Made by a program: the position numbers and the translations under genes. Source: Chitinophaga pinensis (GTDB taxonomy: Bacteria > Bacteroidota > Bacteroidia > Flavobacteriales_D > Crocinitomicaceae). Taken from it: a DNA stretch of 50,295 bases. Positions 16,984 through 24,705 of the stretch are shown one piece after another. Below the pieces are notes generated by a model. That model was given only the letters and a program-made list of their open reading frames with translations. It was not told the DNA's origin and ran no database searches. Numbering within the stretch: the first letter of the stretch is position 1; every line of letters starts with the position of its first letter. Where the stretch lies: assembly GCA_945902745.1 (NCBI GenBank), contig CAMDNE010000020.1, forward strand, positions 1 through 50,295. The letters run 5' to 3'.

Positions 16984-17373
16984 TTATTCAATTGGAACAG
17001 AATTGATCAATTTATCTTCTTTATACAGATCCTTTCTAATTATTTCACCGTTTGTGCCATATTGAATAAAGACGCCGTCCAATAAATTATTTCTGTAATT
17101 ACTTTCGATCATAATATTACCTAAAGTGTCAAAACTTTTCCATACACCTTCTCTTTTTCCAACATTAAAAGCTCCGGTGATCTGAACTTTTCCATTTTGG
17201 TGATACCATGTCCAAGTGCCTTGATTTTTTGAATTCAACGTTTCACCAGTGCGGATTGGTTCTCCATTACTGTATTTCAAATCGTCATTGTTACGACTTT
17301 TAAATTGGTACATCGCCCAAGCGATTACAAGACCAACAACGATTATTTTATGAAAACTATTGTAACTATACAT
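16984..17373 (-). CDS. MORN-variant/YwqK-like repeat protein, membrane anchored
   Basis: 129 residues. One N-terminal membrane segment (HKIIVVGLVIAWAMY) is followed by three to four MORN-variant repeats of the toxin-antitoxin YwqK family type: GTWTWYHQNGKVQITGAFN, GVWKSFDTLGNIMIESNYR and GVFIQYGTNGEIIRKDLYK. It starts 3 bp after the moaC-mogA stop and so is the last gene of the moeB-moaE-moaC/mogA operon. YwqK annotation is by repeat pattern only, and no toxin or molybdenum role can be inferred from sequence. Confidence 0.75.
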   Translation of the reverse strand: MYSYNSFHKIIVVGLVIAWAMYQFKSRNNDDLKYSNGEPIRTGETLNSKNQGTWTWYHQNGKVQITGAFNVGKREGVWKSFDTLGNIMIESNYRNNLLDGVFIQYGTNGEIIRKDLYKEDKLINSVPIE

Positions 17374-17376
17374 TTA

Positions 17377-18291
17377 TCAATCGTGACGAGCACCTTTAAA
17401 AATTTTAAATAAATGCAATACAAATGGGAAAATTGCTTCCATCGATTCAGTAGCTCCTTTTGTTGAACCAGGCAGTGCCAGAATAAACGTTTTTCCCTTA
17501 ACTCCTGCTACACTTCTTGAGAGCATTGATAACGGAGTTCTTTCTTGTCCATAGCTTCTAATTGCCTCCTCAATTCCTGGAATTCTTCTATCAAGAAGAG
17601 GAATAATTGCTTCAGGTGTAATATCACGAACAGATAAACCCGTTCCACCTGTATAAATCAAAATATCCGTGCATTCACCAACGTGCTTATTCAAGATTTG
17701 TTGAATATCTGCAATTTCATCAGGAACAACAACGTAATCAATTACGTCCACTGAACATGTATTCAATTTAGCGATGATTGCTTTCCCTGCTTTATCTTCT
17801 TTTACACCTGCGCTTATAGTGTCTGAACAAACAACTACTGCCGCTTTTAAACCAAGACTTTCAAACTTATTTTTCCAATCTGATTTACCACCTTTTTTCT
17901 CAACGAGTTTGATATTGTTAATTTCAATTCCCTTGTCAATCGGTTTCAACATGTCGTACATTGTTAAAGCAATCACACTTGCGCCGTGCATTGCTTCGAC
18001 CTCAACACCCGTTCTATAAATACATTTCACTTCTATTTCAATGAAAATGTTCAGTCCTTCAATTCTGTAACTAACTGCTGTGTATTCAACAGGTAATGGG
18101 TGACAATCAGGAATCATGTCTGCGGTTTTTTTAACAGCGAATAATCCAGCGGTTTTCGCCATTTCAAAAACATCCCCTTTTGGCACCAATTTATTGACAA
18201 TTGCGTCAATTGTTTCTTGCTTACTCACTGTTACAATTGCCTGAGCAATAGCTACTCGAAGTGATTTATTTTTATGTGTAATTTCTACCAT
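17377..18291 (-). CDS. Bifunctional MoaC-MogA/MoaB molybdopterin enzyme (fusion)
   Basis: 304 residues from the ATG at 18291, 5 bp after the moaE stop; a TTG at 18315 would overlap moaE. Residues ~1-145 are MoaC (cyclic pyranopterin monophosphate synthase): MVEITHKNKSLRVA, PDCHPLPVEYTAV, GVEVEAMHGASVIALTMYDM and EKKGGKSDWK. Residues ~150-304 are MogA/MoaB (molybdopterin adenylyltransferase): VVCSDTISAGVKEDKAG, YTGGTGLSVRDITPEAI, and LPGSTKGATESMEAI. The fusion joins an early step (cPMP) and a late step (adenylation before Mo insertion). Fusions of this kind are known in some bacteria. Confidence 0.93.
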   Translation of the reverse strand: MVEITHKNKSLRVAIAQAIVTVSKQETIDAIVNKLVPKGDVFEMAKTAGLFAVKKTADMIPDCHPLPVEYTAVSYRIEGLNIFIEIEVKCIYRTGVEVEAMHGASVIALTMYDMLKPIDKGIEINNIKLVEKKGGKSDWKNKFESLGLKAAVVVCSDTISAGVKEDKAGKAIIAKLNTCSVDVIDYVVVPDEIADIQQILNKHVGECTDILIYTGGTGLSVRDITPEAIIPLLDRRIPGIEEAIRSYGQERTPLSMLSRSVAGVKGKTFILALPGSTKGATESMEAIFPFVLHLFKIFKGARHD

Positions 18292-18296
18292 TTCCT

Positions 18297-18746
18297 TTAA
18301 ATATTGACTTTCCAATTGTGTGATGAGTCTGCGAACAATTCCTTGCCAAATACTGGTGCTTTTTCTTTTATTTCTTCAACAATAAATTCAATTGCTTTTT
18401 GTGCCATTTTTCGATGTTTGGACGAAACGAAAACAAACAAACAAATTTCACCAGTTTCTACAACACCAGCACTGTGATAAATGTGCATACACACAAGTTC
18501 AAATTGTTGAAATGCTGCTTCTCTAATTTCTTCAAACACTTTATTTGCCATCTCTTCATAGGCAGAATATTCAATCGCCATTACTTCTTTGCCATCAATT
18601 TCGTCGGCTCTAACTTGACCTAAAAAAATCTGGTGCGCTCCAATTGTTTTTTTTGTTTGGTGTTTGGCAATTGAATCTCCAATGAATTGAGCAGAGATTG
18701 CTCCTTGTCTGAAACAATTTTTTAGTGCTTTTTCTTCCTTTCCCAT
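18297..18746 (-). CDS. moaE: Molybdopterin synthase catalytic subunit MoaE
   Basis: 149 residues, family length. It adds two sulfurs to cPMP to make molybdopterin, using MoaD thiocarboxylate. Visible family features: GAHQIFLGQVRADEIDGKEV, the IEYSAYEEMANK segment, VCMHIYHSAGVVETGEICLFV, SSKHRKMAQKAIEFIVEEIK and the lysine-bearing KAPVFGKEL region that forms the active site. The ATG overlaps the 3' end of moeB by 25 bp and moaC-mogA follows in 5 bp, indicating translational coupling. Confidence 0.94.
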   Translation of the reverse strand: MGKEEKALKNCFRQGAISAQFIGDSIAKHQTKKTIGAHQIFLGQVRADEIDGKEVMAIEYSAYEEMANKVFEEIREAAFQQFELVCMHIYHSAGVVETGEICLFVFVSSKHRKMAQKAIEFIVEEIKEKAPVFGKELFADSSHNWKVNI

Positions 18747-19834
18747 TCTTCTATAAATTGTGTAGAAATTCCATTTATTAAATTAATCACATTGTCATAT
18801 TCAAAATCATTTTGAAGTATTTCAATGGCTTTTTTACTTCGATTTCCAGATTTGCAAAAAACTACGATATTCTTCGTTTTCGGGATAATATTTACGTGAT
18901 TTTTAAGTTCACCCAAAGGGATTTTCAATATATTTTCTCCTTCAAAAAAAGGCAGTTCACCAACCTCCCGAACGTCTAATAAAATATATTGATCGCTTTC
19001 ATCTAACACTTGTTGATGATTTATTTCATTTACTTCTAAATTCGAACAAGAAGAGGAATAATTCTCTTTATTTAATCGCTTGTCTTTGAACAAGGCTTCA
19101 TAATCAAACTCCTGATTTTTATTAATTAAAAAGAAGTCCGTGGTATTTTTGAGCGCATTATAAACAAGTAGTTTGCCAGATAGCACCTCTCCTATTCCAG
19201 TAATTATTTTTATTACTTCGTTTGCTTGTAAAACGCCAATAACTCCTGGCAAAACACCGATAACTCCAGAAAGGGAACAATTTGATGTCGATTCCTCAGT
19301 TGGGAGTTCTGGAAACATGCACCGATAAGTTGGTCCATTTTGAAAATTAAACACAGTTATTTGTCCTTCAAATCTGTATATGGATCCATAAACTAATACT
19401 TTTCGCAACAATACACATGCGTCATTTACAAGAAATCGGGTTGCATAATTATCTGAGCAATCGACTATTATGTCATAGTCTTGGATAATCTCTAAAGCAT
19501 TTTCAGTTTCAAGTGTAAAAGGAAAAGCCTCGATCTCACTATATGGATTTAATGCCGTCAATTTATTTTTACTTTCGACAGCTTTATTTTTTCCAATTGA
19601 ATTAAAATCAAAGAGAATTTGTCGGTGTAAATTTGATACATCAACGGAATCCCCATCGATAATTCCAATGTTTCCAACACCCGCAGCTGCAATGTATTGC
19701 AATAAGGGGCAACCCAATCCACCGGCACCAATAACCAACACTTTGGCTTGTTTCAATTTGAGTTGACCAGCCATACCAATTTCGTCAACCAATAATTGAC
19801 GTGAATAATAAGCTATTTCGTTTTCTGTTAGCAT
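18722..19834 (-). CDS. moeB: MoeB/ThiF-type sulfur-carrier adenylyltransferase with rhodanese domain
   Basis: 370 residues. It adenylates the C-terminal glycine of MoaD before sulfur transfer. The E1-like part shows YSRQLLVDEIGMAGQLKLKQ, the ATP motif VIGAGGLGCPLLQYIAAAG, HRQILFDFNSIGK and GVIGVLPGVIGVLQANE. The C-terminal ~100 residues are a rhodanese domain (YILLDVREVGELPFF; active Cys in VVFCKSGNRSKKAIEIL), which probably supplies the sulfur. Oddity: the usual first zinc CxxC is TYRC here and no second pair is seen, so the structural zinc may be absent. A consensus -7 box lies upstream, without the operator seen at the sister operons. Confidence 0.9.
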   Translation of the reverse strand: MLTENEIAYYSRQLLVDEIGMAGQLKLKQAKVLVIGAGGLGCPLLQYIAAAGVGNIGIIDGDSVDVSNLHRQILFDFNSIGKNKAVESKNKLTALNPYSEIEAFPFTLETENALEIIQDYDIIVDCSDNYATRFLVNDACVLLRKVLVYGSIYRFEGQITVFNFQNGPTYRCMFPELPTEESTSNCSLSGVIGVLPGVIGVLQANEVIKIITGIGEVLSGKLLVYNALKNTTDFFLINKNQEFDYEALFKDKRLNKENYSSSCSNLEVNEINHQQVLDESDQYILLDVREVGELPFFEGENILKIPLGELKNHVNIIPKTKNIVVFCKSGNRSKKAIEILQNDFEYDNVINLINGISTQFIEEWERKKKH

Positions 19835-19852
19835 TTTTTATCAACTAATAGT

Positions 19853-19860
19853 CAAACCTA
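19853..19860 (-). promoter_or_regulatory. -7 box of the moeB operon
   Basis: Minus-strand TAGGTTTG, a full match to TAnnTTTG, 18 bp before the ATG. The position 33 bp upstream, where sister operons have an FNR-type site, is at the very edge of a dispersed repeat starting near 19889 and holds no TGAT/ATCA palindrome. Confidence 0.6.
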
Positions 19861-19888
19861 TTTGGTATTAAACTTACATTTATTATTG

Positions 19889-20040
19889 TTTTTGTCATGG
19901 TTTTTATTCAAAAACTCACGCCAAAAACGATTTCTGTTAACATTTTACACGACGGATTACATCCGTCGTTACAAACATTTTTCCCTGCACTATCGCTTGG
20001 TCTTCATTTGCTACGCAACTTCTCCTACGGAGTTTTTATA
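19889..20040. repeat. Palindromic repeat family 2, copy A
   Basis: Begins TTTTGTCATGGTTTTTATTC and holds the hairpin ACGACGGATTACATCCGTCGT (19949-19969), then CTCCTACGGAG (20022-20032) followed by T. Copy B at 36118-36226 has the same order of modules. Copy A carries an extra insert (about 19976-20018) between the two hairpins. It fills the gap between the moaD operon end and the moeB promoter; no gene was seen here. Confidence 0.7.
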
Positions 20041-20065
20041 CTGAACTAGGTCGTTTTGGCCTAAT

Positions 20066-20305
20066 TCAACCACCTGCAAAAGGAGGTAAAATTGCGATTG
20101 TTTTTACTTCTTTATCTCGAATCGAATTAGATATCACTCCATCAACAGCAATTGTAAATGTCATTCCTTCAAGTGCAGGATATTTCAATTTGATTGATTT
20201 TTTCAAATCGTTTAAATCGAAGATATCTGTATCCAAATTAAGCTCTTCATTTTGAAGATTTAATTTCTCTGCAATCATTCCAAAAAATCGTACTTCACAA
20301 TTCAT
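20066..20305 (-). CDS. moaD: Molybdopterin synthase sulfur-carrier subunit MoaD
   Basis: 79 residues with a ubiquitin-like fold: VRFFGMIAEKLNLQNEELN at the start, and the essential C-terminal double glycine in IAILPPFAGG. The terminal glycine becomes the thiocarboxylate that delivers sulfur to MoaE, after adenylation by MoeB. ATGA overlap with the mobA stop shows tight coupling in the modE-mobA-moaD operon. Confidence 0.93.
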   Translation of the reverse strand: MNCEVRFFGMIAEKLNLQNEELNLDTDIFDLNDLKKSIKLKYPALEGMTFTIAVDGVISNSIRDKEVKTIAILPPFAGG

Positions 20306-20874
20306 AGCTCACTTTTTCTTAATTCTTCAGGGGTATTTATATTTGAAAAAGATTTGTTCTCAATTTGAGGTAACAATTTTTCAATATCGAGAATTTTAAA
20401 ATCACACCCATTTATAAATTGTTCCACTTTCAACAAATTTAAAATCAAATGTTCGCCTAAGGATTTCAGTAAACTTGAATCGTAAATTCCGATTAACGGA
20501 TGCAATTGATTTTTAAATTTAACAATTGAAATTTGTTCTTCTCCAGACTCTCGGATCAAAATATCAATAATTGTTTCATCGAGGAATGGAATGTCGCAAC
20601 TTAAAATTAAGTTTTTGGCTGATTTCGATTTCGATAAACCAGTAAAGATTCCACCAAGAGGACCTTTTTCTTCAATAATATCAGGAAATACTGGAAATCC
20701 AAATTTTTGATATTCGCTATTTTTTGAGATAATAATAATTTCTTTAATTCCAGCTTTCTTCAAAGAATTAATCACATGATTTATCATTGGAACCCCATTC
20801 AAAGCAAGTAATCCTTTATCGGATCCCATGCGAGAACTTTTTCCTCCAGCTAATATTATTCCTGTGATGTTCAT
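20302..20874 (-). CDS. mobA: Molybdenum cofactor guanylyltransferase MobA
   Basis: 190 residues. It attaches GMP to Mo-molybdopterin to make the bis-MGD cofactor that NarG needs. The nucleotide-binding motif is IILAGGKSSRMGSDKGLLAL at the N-terminus; further features are the LKKAGIKEIIIIS strand, PDIIEEKGPLGGIFTGL and the catalytic-type LILSCDIPFLDE. Starts in an ATGA overlap with the ModE-like gene and ends in an ATGA overlap with moaD. Confidence 0.93.
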   Translation of the reverse strand: MNITGIILAGGKSSRMGSDKGLLALNGVPMINHVINSLKKAGIKEIIIISKNSEYQKFGFPVFPDIIEEKGPLGGIFTGLSKSKSAKNLILSCDIPFLDETIIDILIRESGEEQISIVKFKNQLHPLIGIYDSSLLKSLGEHLILNLLKVEQFINGCDFKILDIEKLLPQIENKSFSNINTPEELRKSEL

Positions 20875-21224
20875 CCTAAAAGATTCAATTTTTCAAGTTC
20901 AGTTTGTAGGTAGATTTTATTTTCTTCGTTTAAACGAGTAAATATTTCAACCAATCTTTTTCCTGAGTCACTCAGAATCGAGCCACCGCCATTTACTCCT
21001 CCAGTCGTGCCAACTACAAGAGGCTCTGGAAAATGCAAATTCATCGAAGTAACGAGACCCCAAGCCTTTTTATACGACATTTTCATTTCTTTCGCTGCTC
21101 TAGACATGGAACCCATTTCATCAATTTTCTTTAATAACTCAATTCTACCTTCCCCAAGAAACGTACCTTGTTCAGTACTAATCCATATCCTACTTTTGAT
21201 ATTATATTTTTGAGAAAGGTCCAT
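20871..21224 (-). CDS. ModE-like winged-helix regulator without molybdate-binding domain
   Basis: 117 residues: only the N-terminal LysR-like DNA-binding domain of ModE. Features are SRIWISTEQGTFLGEGRIELL, MGSMSRAAKEMKMSYKKAWGL (the helix-turn-helix) and GGSILSDSGKRLVEIF. E. coli ModE has ~260 residues with two molbindin domains, which are missing here, so ligand sensing must differ or be absent. It leads the operon with mobA and moaD and has a perfect FNR-type promoter. Targets are unknown. Confidence 0.88.
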   Translation of the reverse strand: MDLSQKYNIKSRIWISTEQGTFLGEGRIELLKKIDEMGSMSRAAKEMKMSYKKAWGLVTSMNLHFPEPLVVGTTGGVNGGGSILSDSGKRLVEIFTRLNEENKIYLQTELEKLNLLG

Positions 21225-21252
21225 ACCGTTATGTAAATTAAAATATATCGAT

Positions 21253-21295
21253 CAAAAGTAACGAAACATCTCCCTTATTTCTATGATTTAAATCA
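21253..21295 (-). promoter_or_regulatory. FNR-type operator and -7 box of the modE-mobA-moaD operon
   Basis: Operator TGATTTAAATCA at 21284-21295 (perfect palindrome), minus-strand -7 box TACTTTTG at 21253-21260, centres 33 bp apart. Confidence 0.78.
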
Positions 21296-21306
21296 CATAT
21301 AAAAGT

Positions 21307-22482
21307 TTATTGAATCATAAACACTTCCACCATTTCATCAGCCTCCCATTGTGCTTTACCTTCTTCCAATCTAACTAGGCAATTTGCTTCAATAAATGAG
21401 CTTAACATAGCAGAACTTTGAGCAGGTAATATTGAAACTGTATCGTTTTCAAGTTTGCCTTTTAAGAAAAAAGTAAGATTTGGTGATTTTTCAAAATTGG
21501 ATACTAATTGTACTTTTTTAGAAGTTAAAAAGTCAGCTTTACGACCAGTTAACCCAGACAAAGCGCGCAACACAAAAATATAGAATGAAGTTAAAACTGC
21601 CGCTGGATTTCCTGGCAATGCAAAAATGAGAGTTTCACCTTTTTGGCCAAAGAACAAAGGTTTACCAGGCTTTTGTTTCACTTTATAGAACTTTTCAGTG
21701 ACATTTATATCTGCTAGAATTTTCCCGACAAAATCATAATCTCCAACTGATATTCCACCGGTAATTAAAACCAAATCATTCGAATCGATAGCAACCTCAA
21801 TTTTTTCTCGAATCAAATCATATGAATCTTCTACAATCGAAACATTTGCTTCAAAACCGTAAACTGAAAGTGCTGAAATAAGCGTGTTTGTATTGGATTC
21901 GAAAATTTGACCTTTTTTTAGAATTTCACCTGCACTAACTAATTCATTTCCAGTTGCTATAACAGCAATTTTTGGTTTTTTAAACACGTTGACTTTTTCA
22001 ATACCAATTGTTGAAAGGAATCCAATAGCGCCAGGATTTAACACTGTATATTTTTTAACAGCAACATTTCCTTCTCTTATTTGTTCGCCACAAAGTCGAA
22101 TATTTTCACCATTTTCAATTAACTTATTAAGGAGAATTTGATCACCTTCTTTTTCAATATCTTCTTGCTTTACAACAGCTGTGGTATTTTCCGGAAGCAT
22201 CGCTCCGGTAAAAATACGGCATGCTTCACCAACATTCAAATTAATTTTTTCAGCAGAATCGCCAGCTTTTAATTCAGAAATAACGCTAAATTTCAATTGC
22301 CCTTGAACATGATTCACAGCGTACCCATCCATTGCAGACTGATCAAAAGGAGGAAATGAGATTGTTGAAACGCACTCTTTTGCTAAAACATAGCCCGTTG
22401 CTTTTCCTACTTCAATTTCTATTACTCCTAATTCTTTCGCAACTTGCGTAATACTATTTAACGCTTCTTCTACACTTACCAT
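21307..22482 (-). CDS. moeA: Molybdopterin molybdenumtransferase MoeA
   Basis: 391 residues, family length. It inserts molybdate into adenylated molybdopterin. Signatures: SFPPFDQSAMDGYAVN, RIFTGAMLPENTTAVVKQED, the PKIAVIATGNELVSAGE segment, LVLITGGISVGDYDFVG, KQKPGKPLFFGQKGETLIFA and LPGNPAAVLTSFYIFV. It is transcribed alone, divergent from the fnr-type gene at 22590. Its promoter has the operator of this regulon at the activating distance. Confidence 0.95.
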   Translation of the reverse strand: MVSVEEALNSITQVAKELGVIEIEVGKATGYVLAKECVSTISFPPFDQSAMDGYAVNHVQGQLKFSVISELKAGDSAEKINLNVGEACRIFTGAMLPENTTAVVKQEDIEKEGDQILLNKLIENGENIRLCGEQIREGNVAVKKYTVLNPGAIGFLSTIGIEKVNVFKKPKIAVIATGNELVSAGEILKKGQIFESNTNTLISALSVYGFEANVSIVEDSYDLIREKIEVAIDSNDLVLITGGISVGDYDFVGKILADINVTEKFYKVKQKPGKPLFFGQKGETLIFALPGNPAAVLTSFYIFVLRALSGLTGRKADFLTSKKVQLVSNFEKSPNLTFFLKGKLENDTVSILPAQSSAMLSSFIEANCLVRLEEGKAQWEADEMVEVFMIQ

Positions 22483-22498
22483 GAATTTACTTTTTATA

Positions 22499-22557
22499 CA
22501 AATTTGATAAAGACCCTCACTTAATCATATGATTTACATCATAAATAACTATATTTG
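22499..22557. promoter_or_regulatory. Shared operator between moeA and the fnr-type gene
   Basis: Operator TGATTTACATCA at 22530-22541. Towards moeA (minus) the -7 box is CAAATTTG at 22499-22506, one mismatch from TAnnTTTG, centres 33 bp apart: activator position. Towards the fnr gene (plus) the -7 box is TATATTTG at 22550-22557, only 18 bp away, so the operator would cover the space between -18 and -31: repressor position. Confidence 0.65.
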
Positions 22558-22589
22558 TATGAGTATGTATTTCCTTTTAAGGTGTAAAT

Positions 22590-23300
22590 ATGAAAAAAAA
22601 TACGATTGAAATACCTTCTTGCAGTAATTGTGGAAATTCAAAAGAATTCTTTTGTAATTTATCTGAAAGCGAAAAACAATTGTTGAGTGATAAAAAGGGA
22701 GACAATTTCTATAAAAAAGGGCAAGTTATTTTTTACGAAGGCAATCATGCAAATGGATTGTATTGTTTGTATGATGGAAAAGTGAAGCTCACCAAATTAG
22801 GGAAAGACGGAAAAGAACAAATTGTACGTTTTTCAAAAAACGGAGATATTTTGGGATATCGTTCTTTGTTAAGTGATGAGCCATATCATGCGACAGCGAC
22901 AGCTTTAGAAGATTCGCATATTTGTATGATTTCAAAGGAGAAATTTCTTCAAGTTGTAGAACAAAACACAAAATTATCCTTGCAAGTTATCCAATTACTT
23001 TCGAAAGATTTAAAAGGAGCAGAGCAACATTTAATTGATGTAGCTCAAAAAACTGTAAAGGAAAGAATTGCGGAATCTCTTATTTTACTAAAAAACACAT
23101 TTGGATATCTTGCTGATGGTAAAACAATCAATATAAACATGACTCGTTCTGAAATTGCCGATATGGCTGGCACATCTACAGAATCAACCATTCGTACCTT
23201 GGCAACTTTGAGTGATGAAAACATGATTGCATTAGATGGAAAAAATATCATTATTTCAGATTTGCCAAATTTAATTCGTTGTTCCAACACATACGATTAA
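22590..23300 (+). CDS. FNR-type oxygen-sensing transcription regulator (Crp/Fnr family)
   Basis: 236 residues. An N-terminal cysteine set C11-x2-C14-x7-C22 (PSCSNCGNSKEFFCNL) precedes the cyclic-nucleotide-like domain, as in FNR proteins with an oxygen-labile [4Fe-4S] cluster; the fourth ligand could be the Cys in SHICMISKE. The effector domain contains VIFYEGNHANGLYCLYDGKVKL. The helix-turn-helix is MTRSEIADMAGTSTESTIRTL, with Glu and Arg four apart, as in CRP/FNR proteins reading TGA half sites. Best candidate to bind the TGATnnnnATCA operators; its own promoter overlaps one. Confidence 0.9.
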   Translation: MKKNTIEIPSCSNCGNSKEFFCNLSESEKQLLSDKKGDNFYKKGQVIFYEGNHANGLYCLYDGKVKLTKLGKDGKEQIVRFSKNGDILGYRSLLSDEPYHATATALEDSHICMISKEKFLQVVEQNTKLSLQVIQLLSKDLKGAEQHLIDVAQKTVKERIAESLILLKNTFGYLADGKTININMTRSEIADMAGTSTESTIRTLATLSDENMIALDGKNIIISDLPNLIRCSNTYD

Positions 23301-23331
23301 TACAAAATATCCATTTCGTCAATTCTTCTAA

Positions 23332-23374
23332 TGATTTGAATCATATTATTTAGTATTTGACTTTCATAGTTTTA
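23332..23374 (+). promoter_or_regulatory. FNR-type operator and -7 box of the second Crp/Fnr gene
   Basis: Operator TGATTTGAATCA at 23332-23343 and TAGTTTTA at 23367-23374 (one mismatch from TAnnTTTG), centres 33 bp apart. Confidence 0.65.
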
Positions 23375-23398
23375 CATCAATCGATTTTGTAAAGAACT

Positions 23399-24028
23399 AT
23401 GGACAAGGATAATCAAAGATTTAATTTACAATTCATCAAGGATTCGTTCAGTGGTGAAGAAATAAATTTATCCTCTGGCGATATTTTATTTAATGAAGGT
23501 GAAAAAAATGATTTTGTTTTTTTTATAGAATCTGGTTCTATAAAGGTTTTGAAGAACAAATGGGTCATTGGCATAACTAAAGCTTTTGAATTTGTTGGAA
23601 TAACCTCGTGCATCAATGAAATTGACATTTACACTTTTTCATCTAAAGCAATTGAAGATTCTAAATTGCTAAAAATTAAAAAAATCGCTTTCAAAAATTT
23701 ATTACTTGAAAACAAACATTTTTCTAAACAAATAATTGAAATTTTGTGCGAACGCATTAAATTAACGGACATTCGAACAAGAAGTTATATTGATAATTCA
23801 CCACGGCAGCGAGTTCTTTTTGAGATTTTCAACAATATTACACGGTCAAATAATTCAATAGCAGCATACATCACAAATGAAGATTTATCTGAATTAACGG
23901 GTATTTCAAAAAGAGCTGTGACAAAAATCATAACTGATTTAACCAAAGAAGGACTTCTTGAAAGCAAGGATTTAGGTAGTATCTTAATAAAAGATGAACC
24001 AAAAATTTTAACTGAAATAAAGCCTTAA
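23399..24028 (+). CDS. Crp/Fnr family regulator with atypical recognition helix
   Basis: 209 residues. The effector domain (~15-120) has LFNEGEKNDFVFFIESGSIKV. There are no clustered N-terminal cysteines, so it is not an Fe-S FNR. The helix-turn-helix EDLSELTGISKRAVTKIITDL lacks the Glu-x3-Arg pair seen in the other two regulators here, so it probably reads different DNA. Its promoter carries the FNR-type operator at the activating distance, suggesting a cascade under the Fe-S regulator. Its stop overlaps the stop of the convergent third regulator by 4 bp. Ligand unknown; NO-heme or a redox signal are open possibilities. Confidence 0.85.
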   Translation: MDKDNQRFNLQFIKDSFSGEEINLSSGDILFNEGEKNDFVFFIESGSIKVLKNKWVIGITKAFEFVGITSCINEIDIYTFSSKAIEDSKLLKIKKIAFKNLLLENKHFSKQIIEILCERIKLTDIRTRSYIDNSPRQRVLFEIFNNITRSNNSIAAYITNEDLSELTGISKRAVTKIITDLTKEGLLESKDLGSILIKDEPKILTEIKP

Positions 24029-24687
24029 TTTAATTCGCCTTCTTTTATCGATTTCAATTTTTCTATATCGCAAAGATGAATGAATTTACCTTCAATTTTA
24101 ATTACTTTTTCAGTATTCAATTCGGCTAACGTTCGAACTAACGTTTCATATCGCACGCCCGCTTGACTCGCTAAATCAGTTCGAGAAAGTGTAAAACTCA
24201 ATTTTGTTTCACTTCCTTTTGCAAAACCGAATACTTCATAGTTATTATACAGCACTGATGCCACCATATTTCGAACTGGTAATTGACTTGCTAAGCGTTC
24301 TGATTCTCTCAATTCTTCTGCAAAAAAGATCATCATAGCATATGCAAAGGATGAATTAGCAATTACAGCTTCGTTGAATATTTTTAAGGGAATAAAAATA
24401 AGATCAGTATTCTCTAGCGCAATTGCAGAAACAGAATATTTCCAAGAACCACCAAACCCTCTATGACCAATTATGTCTCCATCTGCGGCCAATCGAATAA
24501 TCCGTTCAGTATCATTCCCGTTTTTTGTAGTGATTTTTACTTTTCCAGCATGAATTATGTGGAGTCCTTCAATGGCTTGTCCAGTTTCAAAAATAAAATC
24601 CCCTTTTTTAACCTGGACTATTTTGCTGTGGAATTCGATATATTCATTCCACCCATCTGAACAATAATTTTGTATAATAGAATTCAT
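24025..24687 (-). CDS. Crp/Fnr family regulator
   Basis: 220 residues. The effector domain shows FIFETGQAIEGLHIIHAGKVKI and RLAADGDIIGHRGFGG. Only one Cys near the N-terminus (NYCSDGW), so an FNR-type cluster is unlikely. The helix-turn-helix LSRTDLASQAGVRYETLVRTL has the Glu-x3-Arg pair, so it could bind the same TGAT half sites as the Fe-S regulator and compete or cooperate. It follows moaA on the minus strand by 18 bp and is probably the last gene of the hemerythrin-moaA operon. Confidence 0.85.
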   Translation of the reverse strand: MNSIIQNYCSDGWNEYIEFHSKIVQVKKGDFIFETGQAIEGLHIIHAGKVKITTKNGNDTERIIRLAADGDIIGHRGFGGSWKYSVSAIALENTDLIFIPLKIFNEAVIANSSFAYAMMIFFAEELRESERLASQLPVRNMVASVLYNNYEVFGFAKGSETKLSFTLSRTDLASQAGVRYETLVRTLAELNTEKVIKIEGKFIHLCDIEKLKSIKEGELN

Positions 24688-24705
24688 TTAAGCTATACTT
24701 TTTCT

